Source: Streptomyces sp. TRM68367 (lineage in GTDB: Bacteria; Actinomycetota; Actinomycetes; Streptomycetales; Streptomycetaceae). From it: 60,948 nt of DNA. Below, one piece after another: positions 25,583 to 33,936 of the stretch; position 1 is the stretch's first letter; the number at the start of each line of letters is the position of its first letter. A model generated the notes under the pieces. The model was given only the letters and a program-made list of their open reading frames with translations. It made no database searches and had not been told where the DNA came from. The position numbers were made by a program, and so were the translations under genes. The DNA is taken from positions 1,635-62,582 of the forward strand of contig NZ_JACTVI010000049.1 in the NCBI RefSeq assembly GCF_014495685.1, given 5' to 3'.

Positions 25583-26530
25583 TCACGGACAGCGGACGAC
25601 CTGCCCGGCGTACGACAGGTTCCCGCCGAAGCCGAACAGCAGCACCGGGTCCCCGGTGGAGATCCGGCCCTGTTCGACGAGCTTGGAGAAGGCCAGCGGG
25701 ATGCTGGCGGCCGAAGTGTTGCCGGACTCGGCGACATCGCGGGCGACGACGGCGTTCACCGCGCCGAGCTTGACCGCGAGGGGCTCGATGATGCGCAGGT
25801 TGGCCTGGTGCAGCACGACCGCGGCCAGGTCCGCCGGCGCCAGCCCCGCCCGCTCGCAGGCCCGGCGCGCGATGGGCGGCAGCTGGGTGGTGGCCCAGCG
25901 GTAGACGCTCTGCCCCTCCTGCGCGAACCGCGGCGGCGTGCCCTCGATCCGCACCGCCCGCCCCATCTCGGGCACCGAACCCCACAGCACCGGCCCGATC
26001 CCGGGCTCCTCGCCCGGTGCGCAGGCCTCCACGACGGCGGCCCCCGCCCCGTCGCCGACGAGCACGCAGGTGGTGCGGTCGGTCCAGTCGGTCACGTCGG
26101 ACATCTTGTCGGCGCCGATGACAAGTGCGCGGCTCGCGGCGCCCGCCCGCACGGTGTGGTCGGCGCTGGCCAGGGCGTGGGTGAATCCGGCGCACACGAC
26201 GTTGACGTCCATCGCGGCGGGCGAGGGGATGCCGAGGCGGGTTGCGACCCGGGCGGCGGTGTTCGGCGAGCGGTCGATCGCGGTGGACGTGGCGACGAGG
26301 ACCAGGTCGATGTCCCCGGACGCGAGCCCGGCCGCGGCCAGCGCCTTGGCGGCGGCGTGCGCGGCCAGCTCGTCGACCGGCTCGTCGGGTCCGGCGATGT
26401 GCCGGGTGCTGATGCCCACCCGGCTCCTGATCCACTCGTCACTGGTGTCGACCAGGCCCGCCAGGTCCTCGTTGGTGAGCACCCTGGCGGGCTGGTAGTG
26501 GCCGACGGCGGCGATGCGCGAGCCGTTCAT
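25583..26530 (-). CDS. 3-oxoacyl-ACP synthase III (KAS III / FabH-like), stand-alone
   Basis: This 315-aa thiolase-fold protein has the complete KAS III triad: Cys in VNVVCAGFTHAL, His in VLHQANLRI and Asn in AESGNTSAAS. The N-terminal SDEWIRSRVGISTRHI and C-terminal LLFGFGGNLSYAGQVV are typical of FabH. It is complete and normal in length. FabH condenses a short acyl-CoA with malonyl-ACP, but no other fatty-acid or polyketide gene is nearby. It sits between an OFA transporter with its small subunit and the GntR gene, all on one strand. From memory, S. coelicolor has a fabH paralogue (SCO6564) in an equivalent setting. A distinct acyl-CoA substrate is conceivable; the true role is unknown. 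Confidence 0.85.
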   Translation of the reverse strand: MNGSRIAAVGHYQPARVLTNEDLAGLVDTSDEWIRSRVGISTRHIAGPDEPVDELAAHAAAKALAAAGLASGDIDLVLVATSTAIDRSPNTAARVATRLGIPSPAAMDVNVVCAGFTHALASADHTVRAGAASRALVIGADKMSDVTDWTDRTTCVLVGDGAGAAVVEACAPGEEPGIGPVLWGSVPEMGRAVRIEGTPPRFAQEGQSVYRWATTQLPPIARRACERAGLAPADLAAVVLHQANLRIIEPLAVKLGAVNAVVARDVAESGNTSAASIPLAFSKLVEQGRISTGDPVLLFGFGGNLSYAGQVVRCP

Positions 26531-26690
26531 TGGTGGATCCCCTCGTTGCCGTGGGTAGCGGGATTCACCAGTCTGATCAGTGACTCACGGGTACGGCGGC
26601 AGGTGATGCGACAGGAAACGGACACCCGGCTTGTCGGCTTCTGTCAGACTCCCGGACGCCCGTGTCTCTCGTGGGTGATCGCCCGAACAC

Positions 26691-26825
26691 CTACCCCGTG
26701 AACAGCTGCGTAGCCTTGCGCACGAGCTCGTACAGCCCGTAGGCGAGCGGCGCGGCCACCCACAGCCAGGCGAAGGTAATCAGCCCGCGCCGGCTAGGCG
26801 GACTCTGGCTGCTGTCGCCGGTCAT
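26691..26825 (-). CDS. MFS transporter small subunit (44-aa single-helix protein)
   Basis: This 44-aa protein starts within the last 32 nt of the OFA transporter gene, in another frame. A perfect Shine-Dalgarno AAGGAGG (26832-26838 on this strand) lies 6 nt before the ATG. It has a short polar start (MTGDSSQSPPSRRG), one membrane helix (LITFAWLWVAAPLAYGLYEL) and a basic tail VRKATQLFTG. Tiny proteins of this form are found next to OFA-family transporters and are annotated as a transporter small subunit. It probably stabilises or modulates the 12-helix partner in the membrane. The overlap implies coupled translation. Confidence 0.8.
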   Translation of the reverse strand: MTGDSSQSPPSRRGLITFAWLWVAAPLAYGLYELVRKATQLFTG

Positions 26826-28131
26826 CGGCGGCCTCCTTCGGCGCGGGAACGGGGACGTGGTGGCGGGGGTGGACGGGGCGGACGAGTTCGTTGGCGACGA
26901 AGCCGACGACGAGCAGCCCGATCATGATGGCGAACGACAGCCCGTACAGGGACGCCCCGTGCCGGCCGGCCTCCTCCTGCCGGTCGGCGATCCAGTTCAC
27001 GATCAGCGGCCCGAGGACGCCGGCCGTGGACCAGGCGGTGAGCAGCCGCCCGTGGATCGCGCCGACCTGGTAGGTGCCGAACAGGTCCTTCAGGTAGGCC
27101 GGGATGGTGGCGAAGCCGCCGCCGTAGAAGGACAGGATCACCAGCGCGGCCAGGATGAACAGCGGCTTGGAGGAGTCGCCGAACAGGGCGATGGCGAGGT
27201 ACATCAGCGCGCCGACGCCGAGGTAGACGCGGTAGATGTTCTTGCGCCCGATCAGGTCGGAGGTGGACGACCAGCCGATCCGGCCCGCCATGTTGGCCGC
27301 GGACAGCAGCGCGACGAACCCGGCGGCGGCCGTCGCCGACACCGGCGTCGAGGTGTCCGCGAAGAAGTCTGTGATCATCGGGGCGGCCTTCTCCAGGATG
27401 CCGATGCCGGCCGTGACGTTCATGCAGAGCACGATCCACAGGCACCAGAACTGCGGGGTGCGCACGGCGCCGCGGGCGGAGACCTGCGGCCCCTCGAGGA
27501 CGCTCGGCCCGCGGTCGACCGGCTTCCCGGTCCGTGGCACCCGCACCAGCAGTACGCCGAGCAGCATGAACACCGCATACGACAGCCCGTGGACGAGAAA
27601 CGCGGTGGCGATCCCGCCGCTGTCGCTGCCGAACGACTCCAGCATCTGCGCCGACCACGGCGAGGCGATCAGCGCGCCCCCGCCGAAGCCCATGATGGCG
27701 ATGCCGGTGGCCATGCCGGGCCGGTCCGGGAACCACTTGATGAGTGTCGAGACCGGCGAGATGTACCCGATGCCGAGGCCGATCCCGCCGACGAAGCCGT
27801 AGCCGAGGACGATCAGCCAGTACTGCTGCGTGGCCGCGCCGAGCGCGGACAGCAGGAAGCCGGAGGAGAAGCAGACCAGGGCGACGGTCATCGCCCAGCG
27901 CGGCCCGTTGCGCTCCACGAGCGTGCCGCCGAAGGCGGCCGACAGGCCGAGCATGACGATGGCGAGCTGGAACGGCAGGGCGCTCTCGGTGCCGTTCAGG
28001 CCGAGCGCGGATTCGAGCGGCGGTTTGAACACGCTCCACGCGTAGGCCTGGCCGATGGAGAGGTGGACCGAGAGAGCGGCGGGCGGGACGAGCCAGCGGC
28101 TCCAGCCCGCGGGTGCTACTGGGGGACTCAT
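26794..28131 (-). CDS. OFA-family MFS transporter (oxalate/formate antiporter-like), copy 3
   Basis: This 445-aa protein has about 12 membrane helices. Its start is typical of the better-known OFA branch (HLSIGQAYAWSVFKPPLE), followed by LGYGFVGGIGLGIGYISPVS, TLIKWFPDRPGMATGIAIMG, GRIGWSSTSDLIGRK and FYGGGFATIPAYLKDLFG. It is clearly more distant from the two tandem copies at 12.8-15.6 kb than they are from each other. It ends in a basic tail in whose codons the small-subunit gene begins. It diverges from the formate dehydrogenase operon across a GntR-type site, which suggests a formate- or oxalate-linked substrate. Confidence 0.87.
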   Translation of the reverse strand: MSPPVAPAGWSRWLVPPAALSVHLSIGQAYAWSVFKPPLESALGLNGTESALPFQLAIVMLGLSAAFGGTLVERNGPRWAMTVALVCFSSGFLLSALGAATQQYWLIVLGYGFVGGIGLGIGYISPVSTLIKWFPDRPGMATGIAIMGFGGGALIASPWSAQMLESFGSDSGGIATAFLVHGLSYAVFMLLGVLLVRVPRTGKPVDRGPSVLEGPQVSARGAVRTPQFWCLWIVLCMNVTAGIGILEKAAPMITDFFADTSTPVSATAAAGFVALLSAANMAGRIGWSSTSDLIGRKNIYRVYLGVGALMYLAIALFGDSSKPLFILAALVILSFYGGGFATIPAYLKDLFGTYQVGAIHGRLLTAWSTAGVLGPLIVNWIADRQEEAGRHGASLYGLSFAIMIGLLVVGFVANELVRPVHPRHHVPVPAPKEAADDRRQQPESA

Positions 28132-28251
28132 AGGACCCGGACGGTAGGCAGCGGCGCGTGAGTTGAGAAGGCGGCGCGTCGACCGTATGCGACGAGCGGT
28201 ATCCAGGATGCGCCGAACGGTCCGTGTGCGGACCCTTGTCGACCCAACCTC

Positions 28252-28277
28252 CATACTGTAGACAATATTTCGTCGAC
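28252..28277. promoter_or_regulatory. candidate GntR operator between the OFA transporter and the FDH operon
   Basis: The sequence CATACTGTAGACAATATTTC continues into GTCGAC. It contains ACTGTAGAC, matching the site upstream of the GntR gene, within TGTAGACA (a TGT-N2-ACA palindrome). It also has the CATAC-N-GTA start and TCGTCGAC tail seen at 7.51 kb. It lies in the 205-bp divergent region, about 60 nt before the plus-strand start and 120 nt before the minus-strand one. Confidence 0.6.
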
Positions 28278-28336
28278 ACTTTCGAGACAGCCTCCACCAC
28301 CTCCGCGGTATCCCTCAAACCGAACGGAGTGTTCCC

Positions 28337-29308
28337 GTGAAAGTCGCAGTCCTCGGCGCCGGTGCCATCGGCGCCTATGTCGGTGCCGCGCTCCACCGAG
28401 CGGGCGCCGACGTGCATCTCATCGCCCGTGGACCGCATCTGGCGGCCATGAGGCGGCACGGAGTACGTGTGCTCAGCCCGCGCGGCGACTTCACCGCGCA
28501 TCCCCGTGCCACCGACGACCCGGCCGAGGTCGGCCCGGTCGACTACGTCTTCCTGGGCCTGAAGGCCAACGCGTACGCGGCGTGCGGGCCGCTGATCGCG
28601 CCACTGCTGCACGACACCACGGCGGTCGTCGCGGCCCAGAACGGCATCCCCTGGTGGTACTTCCACCGGCACGGCGGCCCGTACGACGGCCACCGCGTCG
28701 AGAGCGTGGACCCCGGCGGCGCGGTCAGTGCGGTGCTCGCGCCCGAACGGGCCGTCGGCTGCGTCGTCTACGCGGCCACCGAGCTCGAAGGACCGGGTGT
28801 CGTACGGCACTTGGAAGGTACCCGGTTCTCGATCGGCGAGCCCGACCGCAGCCGGTCGGCGCGCTGTCTGGCGTTCAGCGAGGCGATGCGGACGGGCGGC
28901 CTGAAGTGCCCAGTCGAGCCCGCTCTGCGCAGCGACATCTGGCTCAAGCTGCTCGGCAACATCTCCTTCAACCCGATCAGCGCGCTGGCCCGCGCGACGA
29001 TGCGGCAGATGTGCCTGCACGGCGGCACGCGCCAGGTGATCGAGATCATGATGACCGAGACGCTCGCCGTCGCCACGGCCCTCGGCTGCGAGGTCGGCGT
29101 ATCCATCGAACGCCGTCTCGCCGGCGCGGAACGGGTCGGCGACCACCGCACCTCCACGCTCCAGGACCTGGAGCGCGGCAAACCGCTGGAACTCGACGTG
29201 CTGCTCGCGGCCGTCGTCGAGCTGGCGGAGATCACCGGCGTGGAGGTGCCCACCCTGCGCACCGTGCACGCCATCTCGGACCTGCTCGCGCTGAGGAGCG
29301 CCGCATGA
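28337..29308 (+). CDS. ketopantoate reductase-like (ApbA/PanE family) oxidoreductase
   Basis: This 323-aa protein has the N-terminal Rossmann motif VAVLGAGAIGAYVGAALHRAG and the mid-region VFLGLKANAYAACGPLIAPL. AAQNGIPWWYFHRHGG contains the conserved QNG. The C-terminal helical domain has the catalytic Lys region (DIWLKLLGNISFNPISAL) and typical spacing. PanE reduces 2-dehydropantoate with NADPH; many paralogues reduce other 2-oxo acids. It is the first gene of the formate dehydrogenase operon and overlaps the catalytic-subunit start by ATGA. A dedicated role near formate/oxalate, such as reduction of glyoxylate or another 2-oxo acid, fits the context better than pantothenate synthesis. This is inference. 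Confidence 0.8.
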   Translation: MKVAVLGAGAIGAYVGAALHRAGADVHLIARGPHLAAMRRHGVRVLSPRGDFTAHPRATDDPAEVGPVDYVFLGLKANAYAACGPLIAPLLHDTTAVVAAQNGIPWWYFHRHGGPYDGHRVESVDPGGAVSAVLAPERAVGCVVYAATELEGPGVVRHLEGTRFSIGEPDRSRSARCLAFSEAMRTGGLKCPVEPALRSDIWLKLLGNISFNPISALARATMRQMCLHGGTRQVIEIMMTETLAVATALGCEVGVSIERRLAGAERVGDHRTSTLQDLERGKPLELDVLLAAVVELAEITGVEVPTLRTVHAISDLLALRSAA

Positions 29309-31224
29309 GGAAACGGCAACCGAAGACCTACACCCGGCTCACCCACCCGCTGGTGCGCGACTCGCGCGACGAGCCCTTCCGACAGGCCGGTTGGGAGGAG
29401 GCCCTGGACCGGGCGGCCCGGGGCATCGGGGCGGCGCGCGGCGCGTTCGGCATGTTCTCCTGCGCCCGCGCCACCAACGAGATGAACTACGTGGCGCAGA
29501 AGTTCGCGCGGGTGGTGATGGGCACCAACAACGTGGACTCCTGCAACCGCACCTGCCACGCCCCGAGCGTCGCGGGGCTCTCGGCCGCCTTCGGCTCCGG
29601 CGGCGGTACGTCCTCGTACGAGGAGATCGAGCACACCGACGTCATCGTGATGTGGGGCTCCAACGCCCGCTTCGCGCACCCGATCTTCTTCCAGCACGTC
29701 CTGAAGGGCATCCACAGCGGCGCCCGTATGTACGCCGTCGACCCGCGCCGCACGTCGACCGCCGAGTGGGCGGAGAGCTGGCTCGGCCTGAACGTCGGCA
29801 CGGACATCCCGATGGCGCACGCGATCGGCCGCGAGATCATCCACGCGGGCCTGGCCAACGAGGTGTTCATCGAGCGGGCGACGACGGGCTTCGAGGAGTA
29901 CAAGGCGCTCGTCGAGCCCTGGACGCTGTCCCTCGCCGAGAAGGTGACGGGTGTACCGGCCGCCGCCATACGGCAGTTGGCGCACGCCTACGCCCGCGCC
30001 GAACGCGCCCAGCTGTGCTGGACCCTCGGCATCACCGAGCACCACAACGGCACCGACAACGTCCGCGCGCTGATCAACCTGTCCCTGCTGACCGGGCATG
30101 TGGGGCGGTACGGCTCGGGGTTGCAGCCCCTGCGCGGGCAGAACAACGTGCAGGGCGGCGGCGACATGGGTGCCATCCCCAACCGCCTCCCGGGCTTCCA
30201 GGACATCCTCGACCCGGACACCCGGCTGAAGTTCGAGTCGGCCTGGGACACCTTCATTCAGCCGCACTACGGGCTGAACCTGACGGAGATGTTCGAGGCG
30301 ATGGAGGAGGGTGCCCTGAAGGCCGTCTACTGCATCGGCGAGAACCCGGCGCAGTCGGAGGCGGACAGCGAACAGGCGGTACGGCGGCTGAGCGCCCTGG
30401 ACTTCCTCGTCGTCCAGGACATCTTCCTGACGAAGACGGCCGAGCTGGCCGACGTCGTGCTGCCCGCGACCGCCGGGTGGGCGGAGACCGACGGCACCAC
30501 CACCAACAGCGAGCGGCGGGTGCAGCGCGTACGCCGTGCCATGACCCCTCCCGGCGAGGCGCGCGAGGACATCGACATCATCTGCGAGCTGGCGGCGCGC
30601 CTGGGCCACGACTGGAAGTACGCCGACGCCGAGTCCGTGTGGAACGAGCTGCGCTCCGTCTCGCCGGACCACTACGGGATGACGTACGACCGCCTGGCGG
30701 AGCACCAGGGCATCCAGTGGCCGTGCCCGAGCATCAACCGGCTCGAACCGACCTATCTGCACGGGCGGTTGTGGGAGACGGACACCGCAAGGCGCGGCCG
30801 GCCCGCGCCCTTCGGGATCGTCCAGCACGATCCGCCGGTCGACCTCACCGACGAGGAGTACCCGGTCCGGCTGACCACCGGCCGACGGCTCGACTCCTAC
30901 AACACCGGTGTGCAGAGCGGCGGTTTCGCCTCCCCGCTGCGGCGCGGCGAGTACGTCGAGCTGTGCCCGGAGGACGCGGAGCGCTACGGGGTCGTGGCGG
31001 GCGAGGAGGTCCAGGTCACGTCCCGGCGGGGATCCGTGGTGGCGCCGGTGTGGATCGACACCGCGCTGCGGCCGGGGCTGGCCTTCATGACCATGCACTT
31101 CCCCGACGAGGTGGACACCAACCAGCTGACGATCGAGGCCAACTGCCCGATCGCGGGCACGGCGGAGTTCAAGGCGTCGGCGATCCGGATCGAGAAGCTC
31201 CCCGTCGCGACCATCGTGAGGTGA
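29305..31224 (+). CDS. formate dehydrogenase catalytic chain, molybdopterin domains only
   Basis: This 639-aa protein covers the molybdopterin oxidoreductase core and the C-terminal dinucleotide-binding domain of an NAD-linked formate dehydrogenase alpha subunit. The active-site segment is SCNRTCHAPSVAGL; Cys84 is where E. coli FdhF has selenocysteine, and the codon is TGC. Further matches are GLQPLRGQNNVQGGGDMGA, YCIGENPAQSEAD, and the late RLTTGRRLDSYNTGVQSGGF and NQLTIEANCPIAGTAEFK. It lacks the N-terminal Fe-S and [4Fe-4S] molybdopterin domains, which are encoded two genes downstream at 33059-33919. It begins TRLTHPLVRDSRDEP, just where an intact alpha subunit would continue. Confidence 0.88.
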   Translation: MRKRQPKTYTRLTHPLVRDSRDEPFRQAGWEEALDRAARGIGAARGAFGMFSCARATNEMNYVAQKFARVVMGTNNVDSCNRTCHAPSVAGLSAAFGSGGGTSSYEEIEHTDVIVMWGSNARFAHPIFFQHVLKGIHSGARMYAVDPRRTSTAEWAESWLGLNVGTDIPMAHAIGREIIHAGLANEVFIERATTGFEEYKALVEPWTLSLAEKVTGVPAAAIRQLAHAYARAERAQLCWTLGITEHHNGTDNVRALINLSLLTGHVGRYGSGLQPLRGQNNVQGGGDMGAIPNRLPGFQDILDPDTRLKFESAWDTFIQPHYGLNLTEMFEAMEEGALKAVYCIGENPAQSEADSEQAVRRLSALDFLVVQDIFLTKTAELADVVLPATAGWAETDGTTTNSERRVQRVRRAMTPPGEAREDIDIICELAARLGHDWKYADAESVWNELRSVSPDHYGMTYDRLAEHQGIQWPCPSINRLEPTYLHGRLWETDTARRGRPAPFGIVQHDPPVDLTDEEYPVRLTTGRRLDSYNTGVQSGGFASPLRRGEYVELCPEDAERYGVVAGEEVQVTSRRGSVVAPVWIDTALRPGLAFMTMHFPDEVDTNQLTIEANCPIAGTAEFKASAIRIEKLPVATIVR

Positions 31225-31229
31225 CGTAA

Positions 31230-33062
31230 GTGGACCTGCACTTCGGCGACAGCAAACCGACGGACGAGGAGCGGGCGGCCATCGACGCGCTGCTCGGCCC
31301 GCCGGAGTCCTCCTGGGAAGGCGCCGCCCGAGATGAGACGGAGGCCGCCGACCTGCGGTGGGCCCGCGGCGGACGCGAGGCCCGGGACCGCCGCGACCTG
31401 CTGTTGCCGGGGCTGCACGCGATCAACGACCGGGTCGGCTGGATCAGCGACGGCGCCCTCGACTACCTGTGCCGGCGGCTGACGGTGCCGCCCGCGGAGG
31501 CGTACGGCGTCGCGACCTTCTACGCGATGTTCTCGGTGAAGCCCCGTCCCGCGACCGTGCTGCACGTCTGCACCGACCTCGCGTGCGCGGCCGCCGGGGC
31601 GAGTGAGTTGTGCGCCGGGATCGAGTCCCGGCTCGGGCCGGGCAGTGGTGTGTCCGTCGAGCGCAGCCCCTGTCTGGGGCTGTGCGAGCGGGCTCCGGCG
31701 GCGCTGGCGATCAAGGCCGGTGATCCGGCGCGTACGGCGGTGTCGGCGCCGGCGACCGTGCACGACGCCGTCCTCGCGGCGAGCGCGCCGGACTCGGCCT
31801 CTGAGGAGCCGCCCGCGGCGATGGCCGTACCCCAGGCGGGTCACGAGGAGCTGATCCTGCTGCGCCGCATCGGCGTGGTCGACCCGTCGTCGCTGGACGA
31901 CTACCGCGCCCACGGCGGTTACGCCGCCCTGCGTCGGGCCTTCGAGCTGGGCCCCGCCGGGGTGATCCGCGAGGTCACCGACTCCGCTCTGGCCGGGCGC
32001 GGCGGCGCCGCCTTCCCCACCGGCCGCAAGTGGCAGGCCACGGCGTCCCAGCCCGACCACCCGCACTACCTCGTCTGCAACGCCGACGAGTCCGAGCCGG
32101 GCACCTTCAAGGACCGCGTGCTCATGGAGGGCGACCCGTACGCGCTCGTCGAGGCGATGACCATCGCGGCGTATGCGATCGGCGCGCACCAGGGATACCT
32201 GTACCTGCGCGGCGAGTATCCGAGGGCGACAAGCCGTATGCGACACGCGATCGACCAGGCACGGGCCCGTGGGCTGCTCGGCGACGACATCCTCGGCCAG
32301 GGCTACGCCTTCGACATCGAGATCCGCCGGGGCGCGGGCGCCTACATCTGCGGCGAGGAGACCGCGCTCTTCAACTCCATCGAGGGCTACCGGGGTGAAC
32401 CGCGCTCGAAGCCGCCGTTCCCGGTGGAGAAGGGCCTGTTCGGCAAGCCGACGGCCGAGAACAACGTCGAGACGCTGGTCAACGTGCTGCCGATCCTGAC
32501 CATGGGCGCCCCGGCGTACGCGGCGATCGGCACCGGGAAGTCCACCGGACCGAAGCTGTTCTGCGTGTCGGGGAGCGTGGCGCGGCCCGGCATCTACGAG
32601 CTGCCGTTCGGGGCGACGCTGGGCGAACTGCTGTCGCTGGCCGAAGCGAAGGAGAACCTGCGGGCCGTCCTCCTGGGCGGCGCGGCGGGTGGCTTCGTAC
32701 GCCCCGACGAACTCGATGTCCCGCTCACCATCGAAGGCACCCGGCAGGCGGGGACCACGCTCGGCTCGGGGGTCGTCATGGCCTTCGACGACACGGTGCC
32801 GCTGCCCCGGCTGCTGCTGCGCATCGCCGAGTTCTTCCGGGACGAGTCGTGCGGGCAGTGCGTGCCGTGCCGGGTCGGGACCGTGCGCCAGGAGGAGGCG
32901 CTGCACCGGATCGTCGAGCGCACGGGTGCCGCTGCCGCCGACGACATCGTCCTGCTCAGAGAGGTCGGCCGCGCGATGCGGGACGCCTCGATCTGCGGTC
33001 TGGGGCAGACCGCGTGGAACGCCGTGGAATCCGCCATCGACCGTCTGGGGGCGTACGAATGA
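31230..33062 (+). CDS. NuoE-NuoF fusion, NAD-reducing diaphorase subunit of formate dehydrogenase
   Basis: This 610-aa fusion has an N-terminal thioredoxin-like [2Fe-2S] NuoE domain, about residues 45-160, with Cys pairs in HVCTDLACAAAG and SPCLGLCERAP. It is joined to a NuoF domain (about 205-600) with GRGGAAFPTGRKWQ for FMN/NADH, GAGAYICGEETALFNSIEG, and the [4Fe-4S] ligands ESCGQCVPCRVGT. It moves formate electrons to NAD+. The GTG at 31230 follows the catalytic-chain stop by 5 nt, and the end overlaps the next ATG by 4 bp. The order in the operon is catalytic chain, NuoEF, Fe-S chain, fdhD. Confidence 0.9.
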   Translation: MDLHFGDSKPTDEERAAIDALLGPPESSWEGAARDETEAADLRWARGGREARDRRDLLLPGLHAINDRVGWISDGALDYLCRRLTVPPAEAYGVATFYAMFSVKPRPATVLHVCTDLACAAAGASELCAGIESRLGPGSGVSVERSPCLGLCERAPAALAIKAGDPARTAVSAPATVHDAVLAASAPDSASEEPPAAMAVPQAGHEELILLRRIGVVDPSSLDDYRAHGGYAALRRAFELGPAGVIREVTDSALAGRGGAAFPTGRKWQATASQPDHPHYLVCNADESEPGTFKDRVLMEGDPYALVEAMTIAAYAIGAHQGYLYLRGEYPRATSRMRHAIDQARARGLLGDDILGQGYAFDIEIRRGAGAYICGEETALFNSIEGYRGEPRSKPPFPVEKGLFGKPTAENNVETLVNVLPILTMGAPAYAAIGTGKSTGPKLFCVSGSVARPGIYELPFGATLGELLSLAEAKENLRAVLLGGAAGGFVRPDELDVPLTIEGTRQAGTTLGSGVVMAFDDTVPLPRLLLRIAEFFRDESCGQCVPCRVGTVRQEEALHRIVERTGAAAADDIVLLREVGRAMRDASICGLGQTAWNAVESAIDRLGAYE

Positions 33063-33919
33063 CCGTGACACCGCTGGGGATCCCGCGTCGGCTGCTGGAA
33101 TTCACCATCGACGGCGAGGAGGCGAGGGTCCCGGAAGGCTCGACGATCCTCGACGCCTGCCGGGCCGCCGGGAAGGACATCCCGACCCTCTGCCAGGGCG
33201 ACACGCTCACCCCCAAGAACGCCTGCCGCGTCTGCGTCGTCGAGGTCGAGGGGTCCAGGACGCTGGTCCCGGCCTGCTCCCGCAAGGCGGAGCCGGGCAT
33301 GGTCGTGCAGACCGGCACCGAGCGCGCCCGGCACAGCCGCAAGATCGTCCTCGAACTCCTCGCCTCCTCGGCCGACCTGTCGACGACGCCGGGGGCCGCG
33401 GAGTGGATCAAGGAGTACGAGGCGAAGCCGGACCGCTTCGGCCCCGACGCGGCCCGCCTCGACGAAGAGCCGAAGATCGACAACGAGCTGTACGTACGCG
33501 ACTACGACAAGTGCATCCTCTGCTACAAGTGCGTGGACGCCTGCGGCGACCAGTGGCAGAACACCTTCGCGATCTCGGTCGCCGGGCGCGGTTTCGACGC
33601 CCGGATCGCGGTGGAGCACGACGCGCCGCTGACCGACTCGGCGTGCGTGTACTGCGGGAACTGCATCGAGGTGTGCCCGACGGGGGCCCTGTCGTTCAAG
33701 TCGGAGTTCGACATGCGGGCGGCGGGTACGTGGGACGAGTCGCGGCAGACCGAGACGACCACGGTGTGCGCGTACTGCGGCGTGGGCTGCAACCTCACCC
33801 TGCACGTGCAGGACAATGAGATCGTGAAGGTCACCTCGCCGCACGACAACCCGGTGACCCACGGCAACCTCTGCATCAAGGGCCGCTTCGGCTACCAGCA
33901 CGTACAGAACCGGGACTGA
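33059..33919 (+). CDS. formate dehydrogenase Fe-S chain, the detached N-terminus of the alpha subunit
   Basis: This 286-aa protein starts with a NuoG-like [2Fe-2S] ferredoxin domain (about residues 10-85: TLCQGDTLTPKNACRVCVVE). Two [4Fe-4S] ferredoxin motifs follow (CILCYKCVDACG and CVYCGNCIEVCPTGAL). It ends with the molybdopterin [4Fe-4S] motif TVCAYCGVGCNLTLHV to NLCIKGRFGYQHVQNRD. The last module normally belongs to the catalytic polypeptide and coordinates the cluster next to the molybdenum site. Here the chain stops at the exact linker where the separate catalytic gene at 29305 begins. The two must assemble in trans. Confidence 0.9.
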   Translation: MTVTPLGIPRRLLEFTIDGEEARVPEGSTILDACRAAGKDIPTLCQGDTLTPKNACRVCVVEVEGSRTLVPACSRKAEPGMVVQTGTERARHSRKIVLELLASSADLSTTPGAAEWIKEYEAKPDRFGPDAARLDEEPKIDNELYVRDYDKCILCYKCVDACGDQWQNTFAISVAGRGFDARIAVEHDAPLTDSACVYCGNCIEVCPTGALSFKSEFDMRAAGTWDESRQTETTTVCAYCGVGCNLTLHVQDNEIVKVTSPHDNPVTHGNLCIKGRFGYQHVQNRD

Positions 33920-33936
33920 TCGGGGCTGATGGGGAC

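Noticed and set aside
25583..26530. Part of a polyketide or fatty-acid biosynthetic cluster
   Set aside because: No acyl carrier protein, ketosynthase II, malonyltransferase or tailoring genes lie around the KAS III gene.
29305..31224. Selenocysteine-containing formate dehydrogenase
   Set aside because: The residue at the selenocysteine position is encoded by TGC, not TGA, and no SECIS-like element or sel genes are present.
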